Assembly: GCF_003425985.1 (NCBI RefSeq) | Contig: NZ_CP022985.1 | Location: 4,794,326 to 4,858,325 of the forward strand | Length of the DNA stretch: 64,000 bases | DNA from: Mariniflexile sp. TRM1-10 | GTDB lineage: Bacteria; Bacteroidota; Bacteroidia; Flavobacteriales; Flavobacteriaceae | Direction: 5' to 3' | Shown: piece after piece, positions 16,693 to 26,401 of the stretch | Position numbering within the stretch: position 1 is the first letter of the stretch | How the letters are laid out: each line of letters begins with the position of its first letter | The notes under the pieces: model-generated | Database searches by the model: none | Told to the model about the DNA's origin: nothing | The model's input: only the letters and a program-made list of their open reading frames with translations | Made by a program: the position numbers and the translations under genes

Positions 16693-17757
16693 ATGAAGAA
16701 ACACAACTTTAGTGCAGGACCAAGTATTTTACCACAAGAAGTCATTCTGAAATCATCTCAAGCCGTTCTTGATTTTAATAATGAAGGATTATCTATATTA
16801 GAAATATCCCATAGAAGCAAAGCTTTTATTGATGTTATGGAACAAGCCAGAGCATTGGTTTTAGAACTTATGGGACTAGAAGGCAAAGGTTACAAAGCCT
16901 TATTTTTACAAGGTGGCGCTAGCACACAGTTTTTAATGGTTGCCATGAATCTTTTAGAAAAAAGAGCTGGTTACTTAAATACAGGTGCTTGGAGTTCAAA
17001 AGCCATTAAAGAAGCTAAAAAATTGGACGATATCTATGAAGTGGCATCTTCTAAAGACGCTAACTTTAATTACATCCCTAAAGGGTATGATATCCCTAAA
17101 GATTACGATTATTTCCACTGTACATCAAACAATACCATTTTTGGAACACAAATGAAATCATTCCCTAACTCACCAATCCCGATGGTTTGCGATATGAGTA
17201 GCGATATTTTTTCTCGCCAATTGGATTTTTCACAGTTCGGATTGATCTACGCTGGTGCACAAAAAAATATGGGCCCTGCGGGAACGACACTTGTGGTTGT
17301 TAAAGAAGATATCTTAGGAAAAGTATCTCGCAACATTCCTTCTATCATGGACTATAAAATCCATATCGATAATGGTAGTATGTACAATACACCTCCAGTA
17401 TTTTCGGTTTACACGTCTATGTTAACTTTAGAATGGATTAAAAGCTTAGGTGGTATTAAAGCCGTTGAGGAATTGAATGAGAAAAAAGCGCAGGTCATGT
17501 ATTCTGAAATTGATTTAAACCCATTATTCAAAGGCTTTGCTGCAAAAGAAGATCGCTCTTTAATGAATGCGACGTTTACTTTAGAAAATGAAAATTTAAA
17601 GGAAACTTTTGAAACCATGCTTAAAGAAGCAGGCATTAGCGGTGTAAACGGACACAGAAGCGTTGGTGGTTATAGAGCCTCCATGTATAACGCCCTACCA
17701 ATAGACAGTGTAAAAGCACTTGTTGAGGTCATGAGCGAATTGGAGAGTAAGGCTTAA
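16693..17757 (+). CDS. serC: Phosphoserine aminotransferase
   Basis: 354 aa, full length. The N-terminus HNFSAGPSILPQEVI and the PLP-lysine segment YAGAQKNMGPAG near residue 193 are diagnostic. NGHRSVGGYRASMYNALP near the C-terminus binds the substrate phosphate. It converts 3-phosphohydroxypyruvate and glutamate to phosphoserine in serine synthesis, and can also serve pyridoxine synthesis. serA, the previous pathway step, follows 184 bp downstream. Confidence 0.97.
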   Translation: MKKHNFSAGPSILPQEVILKSSQAVLDFNNEGLSILEISHRSKAFIDVMEQARALVLELMGLEGKGYKALFLQGGASTQFLMVAMNLLEKRAGYLNTGAWSSKAIKEAKKLDDIYEVASSKDANFNYIPKGYDIPKDYDYFHCTSNNTIFGTQMKSFPNSPIPMVCDMSSDIFSRQLDFSQFGLIYAGAQKNMGPAGTTLVVVKEDILGKVSRNIPSIMDYKIHIDNGSMYNTPPVFSVYTSMLTLEWIKSLGGIKAVEELNEKKAQVMYSEIDLNPLFKGFAAKEDRSLMNATFTLENENLKETFETMLKEAGISGVNGHRSVGGYRASMYNALPIDSVKALVEVMSELESKA

Positions 17758-17866
17758 AAAGTTTGCAGTGGGCAGTTGCAGTTTGCAGTGCTTACTCGAA
17801 CCATTAAAATGAAAAGTTTGCAGTGGGCAGTTGCAGTTTGCAGTGCTTACTCGAACCCTTAAAAAT
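17757..17866. repeat. Two tandem 55-bp repeats
   Basis: Units 17757-17811 and 17812-17866, both containing GTTTGCAGTGGGCAGTTGCA and differing at only a few bases. They lie in the serC-serA gap, which also has an 8-bp TAACTTTT repeat at about 17903-17938. Confidence 0.85.
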
Positions 17867-17941
17867 AAAATTAATCTGAAGTAAAAAGTATAATCGTTCT
17901 TGAAACTTTTAACTTTTAACTTTTAACTTTTAACTTATAAA

Positions 17942-18892
17942 ATGAAAGTATTAGCAAACGACGGTATTTCAAAAAGTGGTATTGAAGCCCTTGAAAAAGG
18001 TGGTTTTGAAGTGATTACAACAACCGTAGCACAAGAGCAACTAGCGAACTATATAAACGAAAAACAAATTAGTGTTTTATTGGTGCGCAGTGCAACAACA
18101 GTACGTAAAGATTTAATTGACGCGTGTCCAAGCATTAAAATCATTGGACGTGGTGGTGTTGGTATGGATAACATCGATGTTGATTATGCTATAAGCAAAG
18201 GTTTACACGTTATTAATACCCCTGCTTCTTCGTCACATTCCGTTGCCGAATTGGTATTTGGACATTTTTACGGATTGGCACGTTTTTTACATAACTCAAA
18301 CAGAGACATGCCTCTTGAAGGCGATGTTAGCTTTGGTAAATTAAAGAAAGCATACGCTAAAGGTGTGGAACTTAAAGGAAAAACCTTGGGTGTTTTAGGT
18401 TTTGGACGTATTGGTCAAGCAACAGCAAAAGTAGCTTTAGGAGCTGGCATGAAAGTCATTGCTTTCGATCCGTTTATTGAAAAAGCTAATTTGGAATTAG
18501 AATTTTTTGACGGACAAAAAGTAAACTTCGATATAAAAACCATTTCTAAAGAAGACGTTTTAAAACAAGCTGATTTTATTACCTTACATGTACCTGCCCA
18601 AAAAGAGTATGTTATTGGTGCACCAGAGTTCGAAATAATGAAAAAAGGCGTATTTATTGCCAATGCTGCTCGTGGTGGTGTGGTTGATGAAGCTGCTTTA
18701 GTAACTGCTATTGAAAGCGGAAAAGTAGCTGGTGCTGCATTAGACGTTTTTGAAAACGAACCAAAACCGGAAATTCAATTATTAATGAATGCTGGCCTAT
18801 CGTTAACACCACATACTGGTGCTGCTACCAACGAAGCGCAAGACAGAATTGGTACTGAGTTAGCTGAACAAATAATAAATCTTTTAAAATAG
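17942..18892 (+). CDS. serA: D-3-phosphoglycerate dehydrogenase, short form
   Basis: 316 aa. The NAD-binding motif VLGFGRIGQATAKVALG, the substrate arginine region AARGGVVDEAAL and the catalytic LTPHTGAATNEAQ are all present. The protein lacks the ACT domain of E. coli SerA, so serine feedback by that domain is not expected. It oxidises 3-phosphoglycerate, the first step of serine synthesis, and pairs with serC upstream. A strong terminator follows. Confidence 0.93.
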   Translation: MKVLANDGISKSGIEALEKGGFEVITTTVAQEQLANYINEKQISVLLVRSATTVRKDLIDACPSIKIIGRGGVGMDNIDVDYAISKGLHVINTPASSSHSVAELVFGHFYGLARFLHNSNRDMPLEGDVSFGKLKKAYAKGVELKGKTLGVLGFGRIGQATAKVALGAGMKVIAFDPFIEKANLELEFFDGQKVNFDIKTISKEDVLKQADFITLHVPAQKEYVIGAPEFEIMKKGVFIANAARGGVVDEAALVTAIESGKVAGAALDVFENEPKPEIQLLMNAGLSLTPHTGAATNEAQDRIGTELAEQIINLLK

Positions 18893-18915
18893 GGAACAAT
18901 AACCTGAACGTTTTT

Positions 18916-18950
18916 AAAGGCTGTCCAAAAATAAGGACAGCCTTTTTTTT
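18916..18950 (+). terminator. Rho-independent terminator of serA
   Basis: AAAGGCTGTCC / GGACAGCCTTT arms around a 10-base loop, ending in eight T residues, 24 bp after the serA stop codon. Confidence 0.9.
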
Positions 18951-18970
18951 GAACTCATTTTGACTTTTTG

Positions 18971-19020
18971 TTTTTAGTACATGACAAAAATTGAAGCATA
19001 TCACATGGAGCTTATCGAAG
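18971..19020. repeat. Isolated end of the MITE-like repeat
   Basis: Starts TTTTTAGTACATGACAAAAA and continues through TGAAGC.T.TCACAT.GAGC. It closely matches the left end of the element at 59513-59745 over about 50 bp. No matching right end was found near it. Confidence 0.75.
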
Positions 19021-19092
19021 TCCTATTTGTAAAAAACATCATTGGTAGGTATCATTTTTATTCTAAAAAAAGAAATATAAAATAACGTTTGG

Positions 19093-19235
19093 TTTGTCAG
19101 ACTGAGCTTGTCGTTTGTCAGACTGAGCTTGTCGAAGTCCATTACTACCACTGCTTTCGATAGCTTCGACAGGCTCATACTTCGACAAAACCTGTGCTGA
19201 ACTTGTCGTTTGTCAGACTGAGCTTGTCGAAGTCC
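19093..19235. repeat. TTTGTCAGACTGAGCTTGTC repeat cluster
   Basis: Three direct copies start at 19093, 19114 and 19209, and an inverted partial copy (TTCGACAGGCTCA) lies at 19164-19176. The inverted and direct copies can pair into a hairpin. This motif type is common between flavobacterial genes. Confidence 0.85.
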
Positions 19236-19435
19236 CAATCCTAACTCCTTTATATACAGTTTTGGTTTTTTGTTAAAACAACTCAAAAACAAGTATTTAA
19301 GGAATGATTTTTGTAACTTTAAGTAAACAGACAAGACTACTTTACTCGTTCAAAATTGGGTTTCACTCATTGTAGCTTTTATAATAACATAGTAAGCACT
19401 AGTTTTGGACATATAATCTTAAAAACTTAAAAAAA

Positions 19436-19873
19436 ATGAAGTCTATCATATACATCCTGCTAATTTGTGGTTTTGCCATAAGCTGCAATACGACAAAGTC
19501 CACGACAGCTAACAAAAATGAAAAACAGGAAAACGCGAAGCTTAGTGATACGGTTACCATTTCCAATGATGAATTGGAATACGAAATCATCATCATCGAA
19601 CCCGGTTTTAACTCCTGGTTAGTCAGTATGGCAAAGCCCGAAGGCTTCTATTCCCAACAATATCTGGAAAACAGAAACTTAATTTATGTAAACGAATGGA
19701 ATAATCGTGTGTTACAACCACAAAGATATAACCCCAATTTATATGAAATGCAAATTGATTATCAGCCTGATATAGACTATGGGTATGAGGTTAATTACAA
19801 GTTGTATAATTACTTTATTTATTTTCAGCTGACTTACAATCAAAGATTAGGACCATTTGTTCCTAGAATTTAA
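19436..19873 (+). CDS. DUF6146 family lipoprotein
   Basis: 145 aa. The leader MKSIIYILLICGFAISC ends in a lipobox cysteine at 17. The mature part contains FNSWLVSMAKPEGFYSQQYLENRN and FIYFQLTYNQRLGPFVPRI, characteristic of DUF6146, which is limited to Bacteroidota. Probably a periplasmic or outer-membrane lipoprotein of unknown role. The DUF6787 gene follows 37 bp later. Confidence 0.85.
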   Translation: MKSIIYILLICGFAISCNTTKSTTANKNEKQENAKLSDTVTISNDELEYEIIIIEPGFNSWLVSMAKPEGFYSQQYLENRNLIYVNEWNNRVLQPQRYNPNLYEMQIDYQPDIDYGYEVNYKLYNYFIYFQLTYNQRLGPFVPRI

Positions 19874-19910
19874 ATCTCTTTTAATTACATTTGCACTTTA
19901 AATAAGGCTT

Positions 19911-20213
19911 GTGGAAAAATTAAAAGAACGTTGGGGTATTGAACAGAATTGGGAAATTATTGTGATACTAATCGTATTTGCCATAACAGGTTCAACCGCA
20001 TCATATATAGGAAAACCTATCCTAAATTATTTAAACATTACTACTGAAAGTTTTGGATCTTTTGGATATTGGGTAACACGTATTGTTTTACTATTCATCA
20101 TGTACCAATTTATGCTGGTCTTTTTTGGTTGGCTATTTGGACAATATAAGTTTTTCTGGAATTTTGAAAAAAAGATGTTAAGACGCATTGGCTTAAAACG
20201 CTTAGTAGGTTAA
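19911..20213 (+). CDS. DUF6787 family membrane protein
   Basis: 100 aa, starting at GTG. Two hydrophobic helices (about 17-38 and 53-77) and the C-terminal FFWNFEKKMLRRIGLKRL match DUF6787. Function unknown. Its stop codon overlaps the ATG of the next gene (TAATG), indicating translational coupling. Confidence 0.85.
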   Translation: MEKLKERWGIEQNWEIIVILIVFAITGSTASYIGKPILNYLNITTESFGSFGYWVTRIVLLFIMYQFMLVFFGWLFGQYKFFWNFEKKMLRRIGLKRLVG

Positions 20214-20545
20214 TGCAAAAAGCAAAGGAACATATCGCTTTTAAAACAATAACATTAATGCTCGCATTAGCGTTATTAGTTCCTACGGCGACTAAATTTG
20301 CTCATATCTTTGCTCACCATAAACATGATATCTGTAAAGGTGAAAAATCTACACACTTACATGAAATAAATACCGAATGCGACTTTTATAAATTCAAAAT
20401 AAGCAATGCTTACACCTTTACTTTTTTTAATATTGAATTAATTTCTTTTGAAGAAGATACTTTGCAAATTATTTCCCAGTATCAATTTTTAAGTGATTTT
20501 CAACGTTTACAAACAGCGCTCCGCGGACCTCCAGCTTTAATTTAA
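20213..20545 (+). CDS. Small His-rich exported protein upstream of TonB receptor
   Basis: 110 aa. A hydrophobic N-terminus (about 12-30) is followed by a histidine-rich stretch (HIFAHHKHDIC...HLHEINTEC) with two cysteines, suggesting metal contact. It is coupled to the gene before it and lies 83 bp before a TonB receptor that also has a His/Glu-rich loop. A role in metal handling is inferred from composition and context. Confidence 0.7.
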   Translation: MQKAKEHIAFKTITLMLALALLVPTATKFAHIFAHHKHDICKGEKSTHLHEINTECDFYKFKISNAYTFTFFNIELISFEEDTLQIISQYQFLSDFQRLQTALRGPPALI

Positions 20546-20628
20546 TAATTTGAACCCTAAACGCGTTCTATAAAATACACTGAAACTTATTCAGTATTAA
20601 AAACAATTATTAAATTTAAAAACATACT

Positions 20629-22857
20629 ATGCGAATACTATTTAATGTATTGCTATTTCTAGCAATTACAAACCTATATGCCCAAAACTCAATAAAAGGC
20701 ACTGTTACAGATGCTACAACAAATCAAGGAATACCGTATGCTAACATCTACCTTTCAGAGCTTGAAAAAGGGACATATACCAATGAAAATGGTGACTTTC
20801 TATTAGAAAATTTGCCCTCAGGAAATCGTAAAATAGTCGTTTCTATTTTAGGTTACGAAACAAAATCCATAAACATCTTAATTCCAACAACAAACAGCCT
20901 AACAATAAGCCTAACACCTACAGCAATTGAAATGCAAGCGGTTATTGTATCTACACCATTTCACAAACTACAAAGTGAAAACGTCATGAAAGTAGAACAC
21001 CAAACCATCGCTAATTTAAAAGCCAATGGTGCTGTAAATTTAGCCGATGGTATTACCAATATTGCCGGCGTAGAAAGCGTTACAACAGGTTTAAGTATAG
21101 GTAAACCCGTTATTCGTGGGTTAAGTTCTAACCGCGTTTTGGTTTATGCCCAAGGGGTTCGATTGGAAAACCAACAATTTGGTGACGAGCACGGTTTGGG
21201 ACTTAGCGATTCGGGCATTGAAAGCGTCGAGGTTATAAAAGGACCTGCTTCCCTACTCTATGGTAGTGATGCACTTGGTGGCGTACTCTATATAAACCCT
21301 GAAAAGTTCGCCCAAAGCAACACTTCAAATGCCGATTTTAATGGCAACTACTTTAGCAATACACAAGGTTTTAGCACCAATGCTGGCTATAAATCATCAG
21401 ACGATCATTTTAAGTTTTTATTCAGAGGAAGCTTAACCGAACACGCCGATTATAAAACAAACACATACCGAGTGACCAACACGCGCTTTAAAGAACAAGA
21501 TTTTAAAGCAGGGATAGGCTACCAAAAAGAAGATTTTAAAACTGAGTTTCGCTATAATGTAAACCATTCCAAATTAGGAATACCAGAAGAAATTGGCGAA
21601 CAATCTACTAGCAAAACACCTTTGCTTCCGTTTCAAGACATTACAAACCATGTGTTTAGCTCAAAATCATCTGTGTTTTTTAATGATTCACGTTTGGATA
21701 TAAATTTGGGCTATATCTATAACGACAGAAAAGAGTTTGAAGAACACCACCATGAAGAAGAAGGCGAAGAAGAAGAACATGAAGAAGAACTTGAGGACGA
21801 AAATGAAATATTGGAAGCTGCCCTTCACATGAAGTTGAAAACAGCTAATTACGACGTTAAATACAACCTACCAAAACTAGGGAAATTTGAAACCATTGTG
21901 GGCATCCAAGGGATGAACCAAGTAAACACCAATTACGGTGAAGAACAGTTAATACCCAATGCTACCACAAACGATTTTGGAGTTTTAGCAACCTCACATA
22001 TCCATTTTGAAAAAGCAGATGTGCAATTGGGTGCTCGATTTGATAACCGAACTATTGATGTAGCAACTGGTTTACAAAAAAACTTTAATAGCTTTAATGG
22101 TGCTTTGGGTTTAAAAACAGATATCGCAAAAAAAGTAACCGCAAGAATAAATTTAGCAACAGGCTTTAGAGCACCAAACCTATCTGAACTAACGTCTGAC
22201 GGTTCCCATGAAGGTACAAACCGTTACGAAATTGGAAACGAAAATTTAGAAAGTGAGCAAAACTTTCAAACGGATATTGCTTTGGAATTCAAAAACGAAC
22301 ATGTTGAGTTTTTTGTGAACGGGTTTTACAACACAATTAATAATTACATTTACCTGTCACCTAACGGAGAAAGCATTGATGGCGATCCTGTGTTTGTCTA
22401 TCTACAAAATGACGCAAATTTATATGGTGGTGAAGTTGGATTGCACATCCACCCACATCCTTTAGATTGGCTACACATGGAGTCTAGTTTTGAAACCGTT
22501 ACCGGAAAACAAACAGATGATAGCTATTTGCCCTTAATTCCTGCAAACTCAGTAACCAATATTTTAAGAGTTGAATTTGAAAGACCTTGGCTAAAAAAAG
22601 CCTATTCGTTCGTAAAATTAACCACAACATTTAACCAAAATAACGCAAGTGCTTTTGAAACCAATACTGCTGGCTACAGCTTGTTAAGTGCCGGATTGGG
22701 TGGTAGTTTCAACCTATTTAAAAACGAAGCTACTGTAACTTTGTCGGGAACTAATTTAACTAACAAAACCTATGTAAATCATCTGTCACGTTTAAAACCA
22801 GATGGTATTTTTAATATGGGTCGAAATATAAATATTGGATTAACTTATAATTTGTAA
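20629..22857 (+). CDS. TonB-dependent receptor, likely for a metal or metal complex
   Basis: 742 aa. A signal peptide is followed by a carboxypeptidase-like regulatory domain (about 22-100), a plug domain (about 115-225, with PVIRGLSSNRVLVY and IKGPASLLYGSDALGGV) and a beta-barrel ending in INIGLTYNL. An extracellular-type insertion near 370-395 is nearly pure Glu/His, unusual enough to suggest capture of Zn, Cu or Ni. It acts in the outer membrane with TonB-ExbBD energy. The small His-rich gene upstream supports a metal theme. Confidence 0.88.
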   Translation: MRILFNVLLFLAITNLYAQNSIKGTVTDATTNQGIPYANIYLSELEKGTYTNENGDFLLENLPSGNRKIVVSILGYETKSINILIPTTNSLTISLTPTAIEMQAVIVSTPFHKLQSENVMKVEHQTIANLKANGAVNLADGITNIAGVESVTTGLSIGKPVIRGLSSNRVLVYAQGVRLENQQFGDEHGLGLSDSGIESVEVIKGPASLLYGSDALGGVLYINPEKFAQSNTSNADFNGNYFSNTQGFSTNAGYKSSDDHFKFLFRGSLTEHADYKTNTYRVTNTRFKEQDFKAGIGYQKEDFKTEFRYNVNHSKLGIPEEIGEQSTSKTPLLPFQDITNHVFSSKSSVFFNDSRLDINLGYIYNDRKEFEEHHHEEEGEEEEHEEELEDENEILEAALHMKLKTANYDVKYNLPKLGKFETIVGIQGMNQVNTNYGEEQLIPNATTNDFGVLATSHIHFEKADVQLGARFDNRTIDVATGLQKNFNSFNGALGLKTDIAKKVTARINLATGFRAPNLSELTSDGSHEGTNRYEIGNENLESEQNFQTDIALEFKNEHVEFFVNGFYNTINNYIYLSPNGESIDGDPVFVYLQNDANLYGGEVGLHIHPHPLDWLHMESSFETVTGKQTDDSYLPLIPANSVTNILRVEFERPWLKKAYSFVKLTTTFNQNNASAFETNTAGYSLLSAGLGGSFNLFKNEATVTLSGTNLTNKTYVNHLSRLKPDGIFNMGRNINIGLTYNL

Positions 22858-22881
22858 ATTTATAAGCCTAATAGAAGTGAT

Positions 22882-25233
22882 TTGATATTATCTTTTTTTC
22901 TTTTAAAAAATAAATTTCATAAAAATTATGGAACCATATTTCTATCAATATTACTTCTATTAGCTTCTTTTTCAATTACATATTCCCAAAATAAGATTGT
23001 CAATCAATTAGCCTCTCAAATAACAAATTTATCTGAGCAACATCTATCAGATGTAATTTATCTACAAACAAGCAAGGGTATTTATGAAACCGAAGAAGAT
23101 GTTTGGTTCAAAGGCTATGTATTGGATGCCCAGTTACTTTTACCATCCATAAAAAGCAAAACACTGTTTGTTCAATTAATTGAAGACAAAACAAATAAAG
23201 CTGTCTGGGAAGAAAAATATGAAATTGAAAATGGTTTTGTAAATGGACATCTGTTTTTAAACGATTCCTTACATACAGGTTCTTACACACTGGCAGCCTA
23301 TAGTTCCCATTCATTTTATAAAGGCACAAAAGAATTCCATGCCCTACGTAAACTACAGATTCTTAGAAACATAAAAAACAAACCAAGACAAGAGTTTATA
23401 ACAAAGGACAGCATCTTAAATTTTGCAACCTTCCCAGAGGGTGGCGATTTGGTTTCGGGAATCCTAAACAGAATCGCCTTTAAAGCTGAAGATTCAAAAG
23501 GATTGCCCATTGACGTTTTGGGCACCTTATATGAAAACAACATTCCAATAACAGAGTTTAAAAGCATACATACCGGTATGGGGAGTTTTATGTTCACTCC
23601 AAATTCAAACAACAACTACCACATCCAGCTTACAGAACCTAAAAGTGATAAAATTTATAATTTGCCCAATATACGTTCTAGCGGGAAAACATTACAATTA
23701 TTAAATATCAATAAAGATCTTGCTCTTTTTAAGGTTTCACAAAGTTCCGATCTAACAGATAAACCTATTTATTTAAGAGTACAGTCCAGAGGTATTGTTT
23801 ATAACATTGCCATGGGCACTTTAAACAAAGAGCTCCTTATTAAGATCCCACTAAAAGATATACCGCATGGCATTGCCGAAGTTACCCTTTTTGATGAAAA
23901 TGCGGTACCAGTGGCCGAACGCTTAATTTATGTAAATCCAGAACAAAAACTAAACATAAAAACCGTACTTAACAAAAGTGAGTACCTAACCAGGGAAAAA
24001 GCAGTTCTTAAAATTAAAGTAACGGACCAAAACAATGAGCCTGTTGTGGCCCATTTAGGTTTAAGTGTCTTTGATGAGATATATAACAATAAACCGGATA
24101 CCAAAAGCATACTAACACATTACTATCTTTCCACACAGATAAAAGGGAACATTTACAATCCTGCATATTATTTTAACGAGGACAATAAAGACAGGCACGA
24201 AGCATTAAACTTATTATTACTAACTCAAGGCTGGAGACGCTATATATGGAACGAAGCTAATTTAAAAGGACATGATGAACATTTCCAGCACCTTCTTTCA
24301 GATAGTATCGTTGGACACGTAAGGTTAGAAAATCCCAATAAAAAACCAGACGAACAAGGACAAAAAATTGTAATGGCATACACCCCTGATGCTTTACGGG
24401 AGAAAGATATGATGATGACCGATTCCAAAGGTTTTTTCAGTATTGAATATAAACACTTCAAAATGGCAGAAAAAGGTTATCTGTATATAAAACCCATGAC
24501 ACCTGAAAAGCCCAAATACGTTATTGATATTAAGGATGCTACATTTGAGGACATAAATACACATCGAAAAGCTACAACAACAAACTATCCGCTTCCCAAA
24601 CAAGAAAAAGAAGAACAAACAGAAAATACAAACAATGACTTTATTGTGCCAGATGAAGTAAACAAGCTAGAAGAGGTGCTTCTGTCTACAAAGAAAAAAC
24701 AGGTGTTTCGAGACAAGTATATAGGTGTTTTGGATAGTTTGGCTAAACTTGATCTTAATACAGATTTTGTTCATCATGGGTGGTTAAACTGTCCTGCTTG
24801 TACAACTGGTGATAAACCTATTGAAGGCAAAATATATACAATATTTACTGGTACCGATATCCCTACTTCACATCCATTTACTTTTGGCTACCCAACAAGA
24901 GAATTTAAACAAATAGAATATCATTATCCCAAATTTACAGAAGATGAGCTATTAAAAAAATTCAACTTAAAAATGTTAAAGGGATATTATGGTTATCGAA
25001 AATTCTACCAACCTTTTTATAATGAAGAAACTGCAAATGACCCTTTCCCTGATTATAGAAACACCTTGTTTTGGAAACCGGATATAATAACCAATGTACA
25101 AGGAGAAGCCGTCATAGAATTTTATTGTTCAGATATAAACACTAATTTCTCTGGAGCTATTGAAGGGATAAATGGTACTGGCTTACTAGGTACTGAACAT
25201 TTTAATTTTAAAGTAATTAAAAATAATCCCTAA
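22882..25233 (+). CDS. Macroglobulin-like surface protein
   Basis: 783 aa, starting at TTG; in-frame stops lie immediately upstream and no better ATG fits. A hydrophobic segment (about 17-35) acts as signal peptide. YLQTSKGIYETEEDVWFKGYVLDA and HTGSYTLAAYSSHSFY resemble the MG1/MG2 beta domains of alpha-2-macroglobulin-type proteins of Bacteroidota. A GWLNCPACTTG pair of cysteines lies near residue 635. No thioester motif was seen. It follows the TonB receptor by 24 bp and is probably cotranscribed. Confidence 0.7.
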   Translation: MILSFFLLKNKFHKNYGTIFLSILLLLASFSITYSQNKIVNQLASQITNLSEQHLSDVIYLQTSKGIYETEEDVWFKGYVLDAQLLLPSIKSKTLFVQLIEDKTNKAVWEEKYEIENGFVNGHLFLNDSLHTGSYTLAAYSSHSFYKGTKEFHALRKLQILRNIKNKPRQEFITKDSILNFATFPEGGDLVSGILNRIAFKAEDSKGLPIDVLGTLYENNIPITEFKSIHTGMGSFMFTPNSNNNYHIQLTEPKSDKIYNLPNIRSSGKTLQLLNINKDLALFKVSQSSDLTDKPIYLRVQSRGIVYNIAMGTLNKELLIKIPLKDIPHGIAEVTLFDENAVPVAERLIYVNPEQKLNIKTVLNKSEYLTREKAVLKIKVTDQNNEPVVAHLGLSVFDEIYNNKPDTKSILTHYYLSTQIKGNIYNPAYYFNEDNKDRHEALNLLLLTQGWRRYIWNEANLKGHDEHFQHLLSDSIVGHVRLENPNKKPDEQGQKIVMAYTPDALREKDMMMTDSKGFFSIEYKHFKMAEKGYLYIKPMTPEKPKYVIDIKDATFEDINTHRKATTTNYPLPKQEKEEQTENTNNDFIVPDEVNKLEEVLLSTKKKQVFRDKYIGVLDSLAKLDLNTDFVHHGWLNCPACTTGDKPIEGKIYTIFTGTDIPTSHPFTFGYPTREFKQIEYHYPKFTEDELLKKFNLKMLKGYYGYRKFYQPFYNEETANDPFPDYRNTLFWKPDIITNVQGEAVIEFYCSDINTNFSGAIEGINGTGLLGTEHFNFKVIKNNP

Positions 25234-25514
25234 TTTTTAATGTCTATAACGCTTTCTTCCTTACTAAAAACATAGGTGTAAATCCACATCAATGTAAATG
25301 ATGGAATTATATCCACAAAAGGCAAAGCTTCTTCTATAAAAGAGATGGCAGCCGCTACTTTACCAGAAGTGCCTTTATAAAGTTTGGTCATCAAATATGC
25401 TGATAAGGGTGCCCAAACAAAATCAAACGGTGGAAATACAAACGATATGTAACCGCAGCCGTCAAACAAAAGTCCAAGCAAGAGCTTTTTGTTTTTACTC
25501 ATAGAATCATTCAT
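25230..25514 (-). CDS. Small membrane protein, 94 aa
   Basis: Hydrophobic throughout, with two or three likely membrane segments and motifs GYISFVFPPFDFVWAPLSAYLM and EEALPFVDIIPSFTLMW. Convergent with the macroglobulin-like gene and overlapping its end by 4 bp. Family resembles small Bacteroidota membrane proteins without known function. Confidence 0.7.
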   Translation of the reverse strand: MNDSMSKNKKLLLGLLFDGCGYISFVFPPFDFVWAPLSAYLMTKLYKGTSGKVAAAISFIEEALPFVDIIPSFTLMWIYTYVFSKEESVIDIKN

Positions 25515-25570
25515 GCGTTGTAATATAATAAATTATGTTATGAAACTTTATTCAATAAATATACCAAAAA

Positions 25571-26158
25571 CTACTTCCCTATCAGTTTTAAAAACTCGTT
25601 TCTGGTTTCGTTTTTTTCAAATTGCCCTCTAAATCCTGATGTAGTGGTTACCGAATTTTGCTTTTGCACACCGCGCATCATCATACACATGTGCGACGCT
25701 TCAATAACTACAGCAACGCCTTGGGGCTTTAAAGTATCGTTTATACAGTCTAAAATCTGCTCGGTTAAGCGCTCCTGTACTTGTAAACGGCGTGCAAACA
25801 CATCGACAACCCTGGGTAATTTGCTTAACCCCACGATATGTCCGTTTGGTATATAGGCAATATGTGCTTTTCCAAAAAATGGCAGCATATGATGTTCGCA
25901 AAGTGAATACAACTCAATATCTTTTACAATAACCATTTCGTTATAGCTCTCTTTAAACATGGCACTTTTAAGAATTTCAACAGGATCTTGATGATACCCT
26001 TGCGTTAAAAACTGCATGGCTTTGGCGGCACGTTCTGGGGTTTTTAGCAAACCATCACGCTCGGTATTTTCCCCCAAGTCTTTAATAATATTTTTATACC
26101 TGTCTGTCACTTCATCGGGAACCTGCATGTTGAATTCTTCAAAATTTTTATATGGCAT
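25571..26158 (-). CDS. folE: GTP cyclohydrolase I
   Basis: 195 aa from [17 protein letters not shown]; a longer frame to 26218 adds an unlikely hydrophobic N-terminus. The zinc ligands appear in [10 protein letters not shown] and in [32 protein letters not shown] and [24 protein letters not shown] are highly conserved. It converts GTP to dihydroneopterin triphosphate, the first step of folate and pterin synthesis. Confidence 0.96.
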   Translation of the reverse strand: MPYKNFEEFNMQVPDEVTDRYKNIIKDLGENTERDGLLKTPERAAKAMQFLTQGYHQDPVEILKSAMFKESYNEMVIVKDIELYSLCEHHMLPFFGKAHIAYIPNGHIVGLSKLPRVVDVFARRLQVQERLTEQILDCINDTLKPQGVAVVIEASHMCMMMRGVQKQNSVTTTSGFRGQFEKNETRNEFLKLIGK

Positions 26159-26401
26159 TCTGTATGTTTTTGTAATACCTAAATATAAAGCATAAATAGG
26201 AGATAGCAATAAAAACAATTCTCAGAAACTGTTTAAATGTTGTTTTGGAATGTTTTACAGGGTATTTTTTGTCAGATGAAGGTATTTTGAGATTCATAGC
26301 CACAGTATAGACCGAAAAATAGCTGAAGGATAAAACTTAAACAGTCTCTTAATTGTACAGAACGGCTTAAAGTAGTATTTTCACGCTATTATTTTACACT
26401 T

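Larger units (their letters stand above)
18893..19435. other. 543-bp intergenic stretch with repeats, no gene
   Basis: Holds the serA terminator, one end of the MITE-like repeat (18971-19020) and a cluster of TGAGCTTGTCG repeats. An open frame on the minus strand (19023-19334) is made of these repeats and is not accepted as a gene. Confidence 0.75.

Noticed and set aside
19023..19334. Minus-strand open frame of 103 aa
   Set aside because: It is translated from TGAGCTTGTCG repeats and lacks any protein character.
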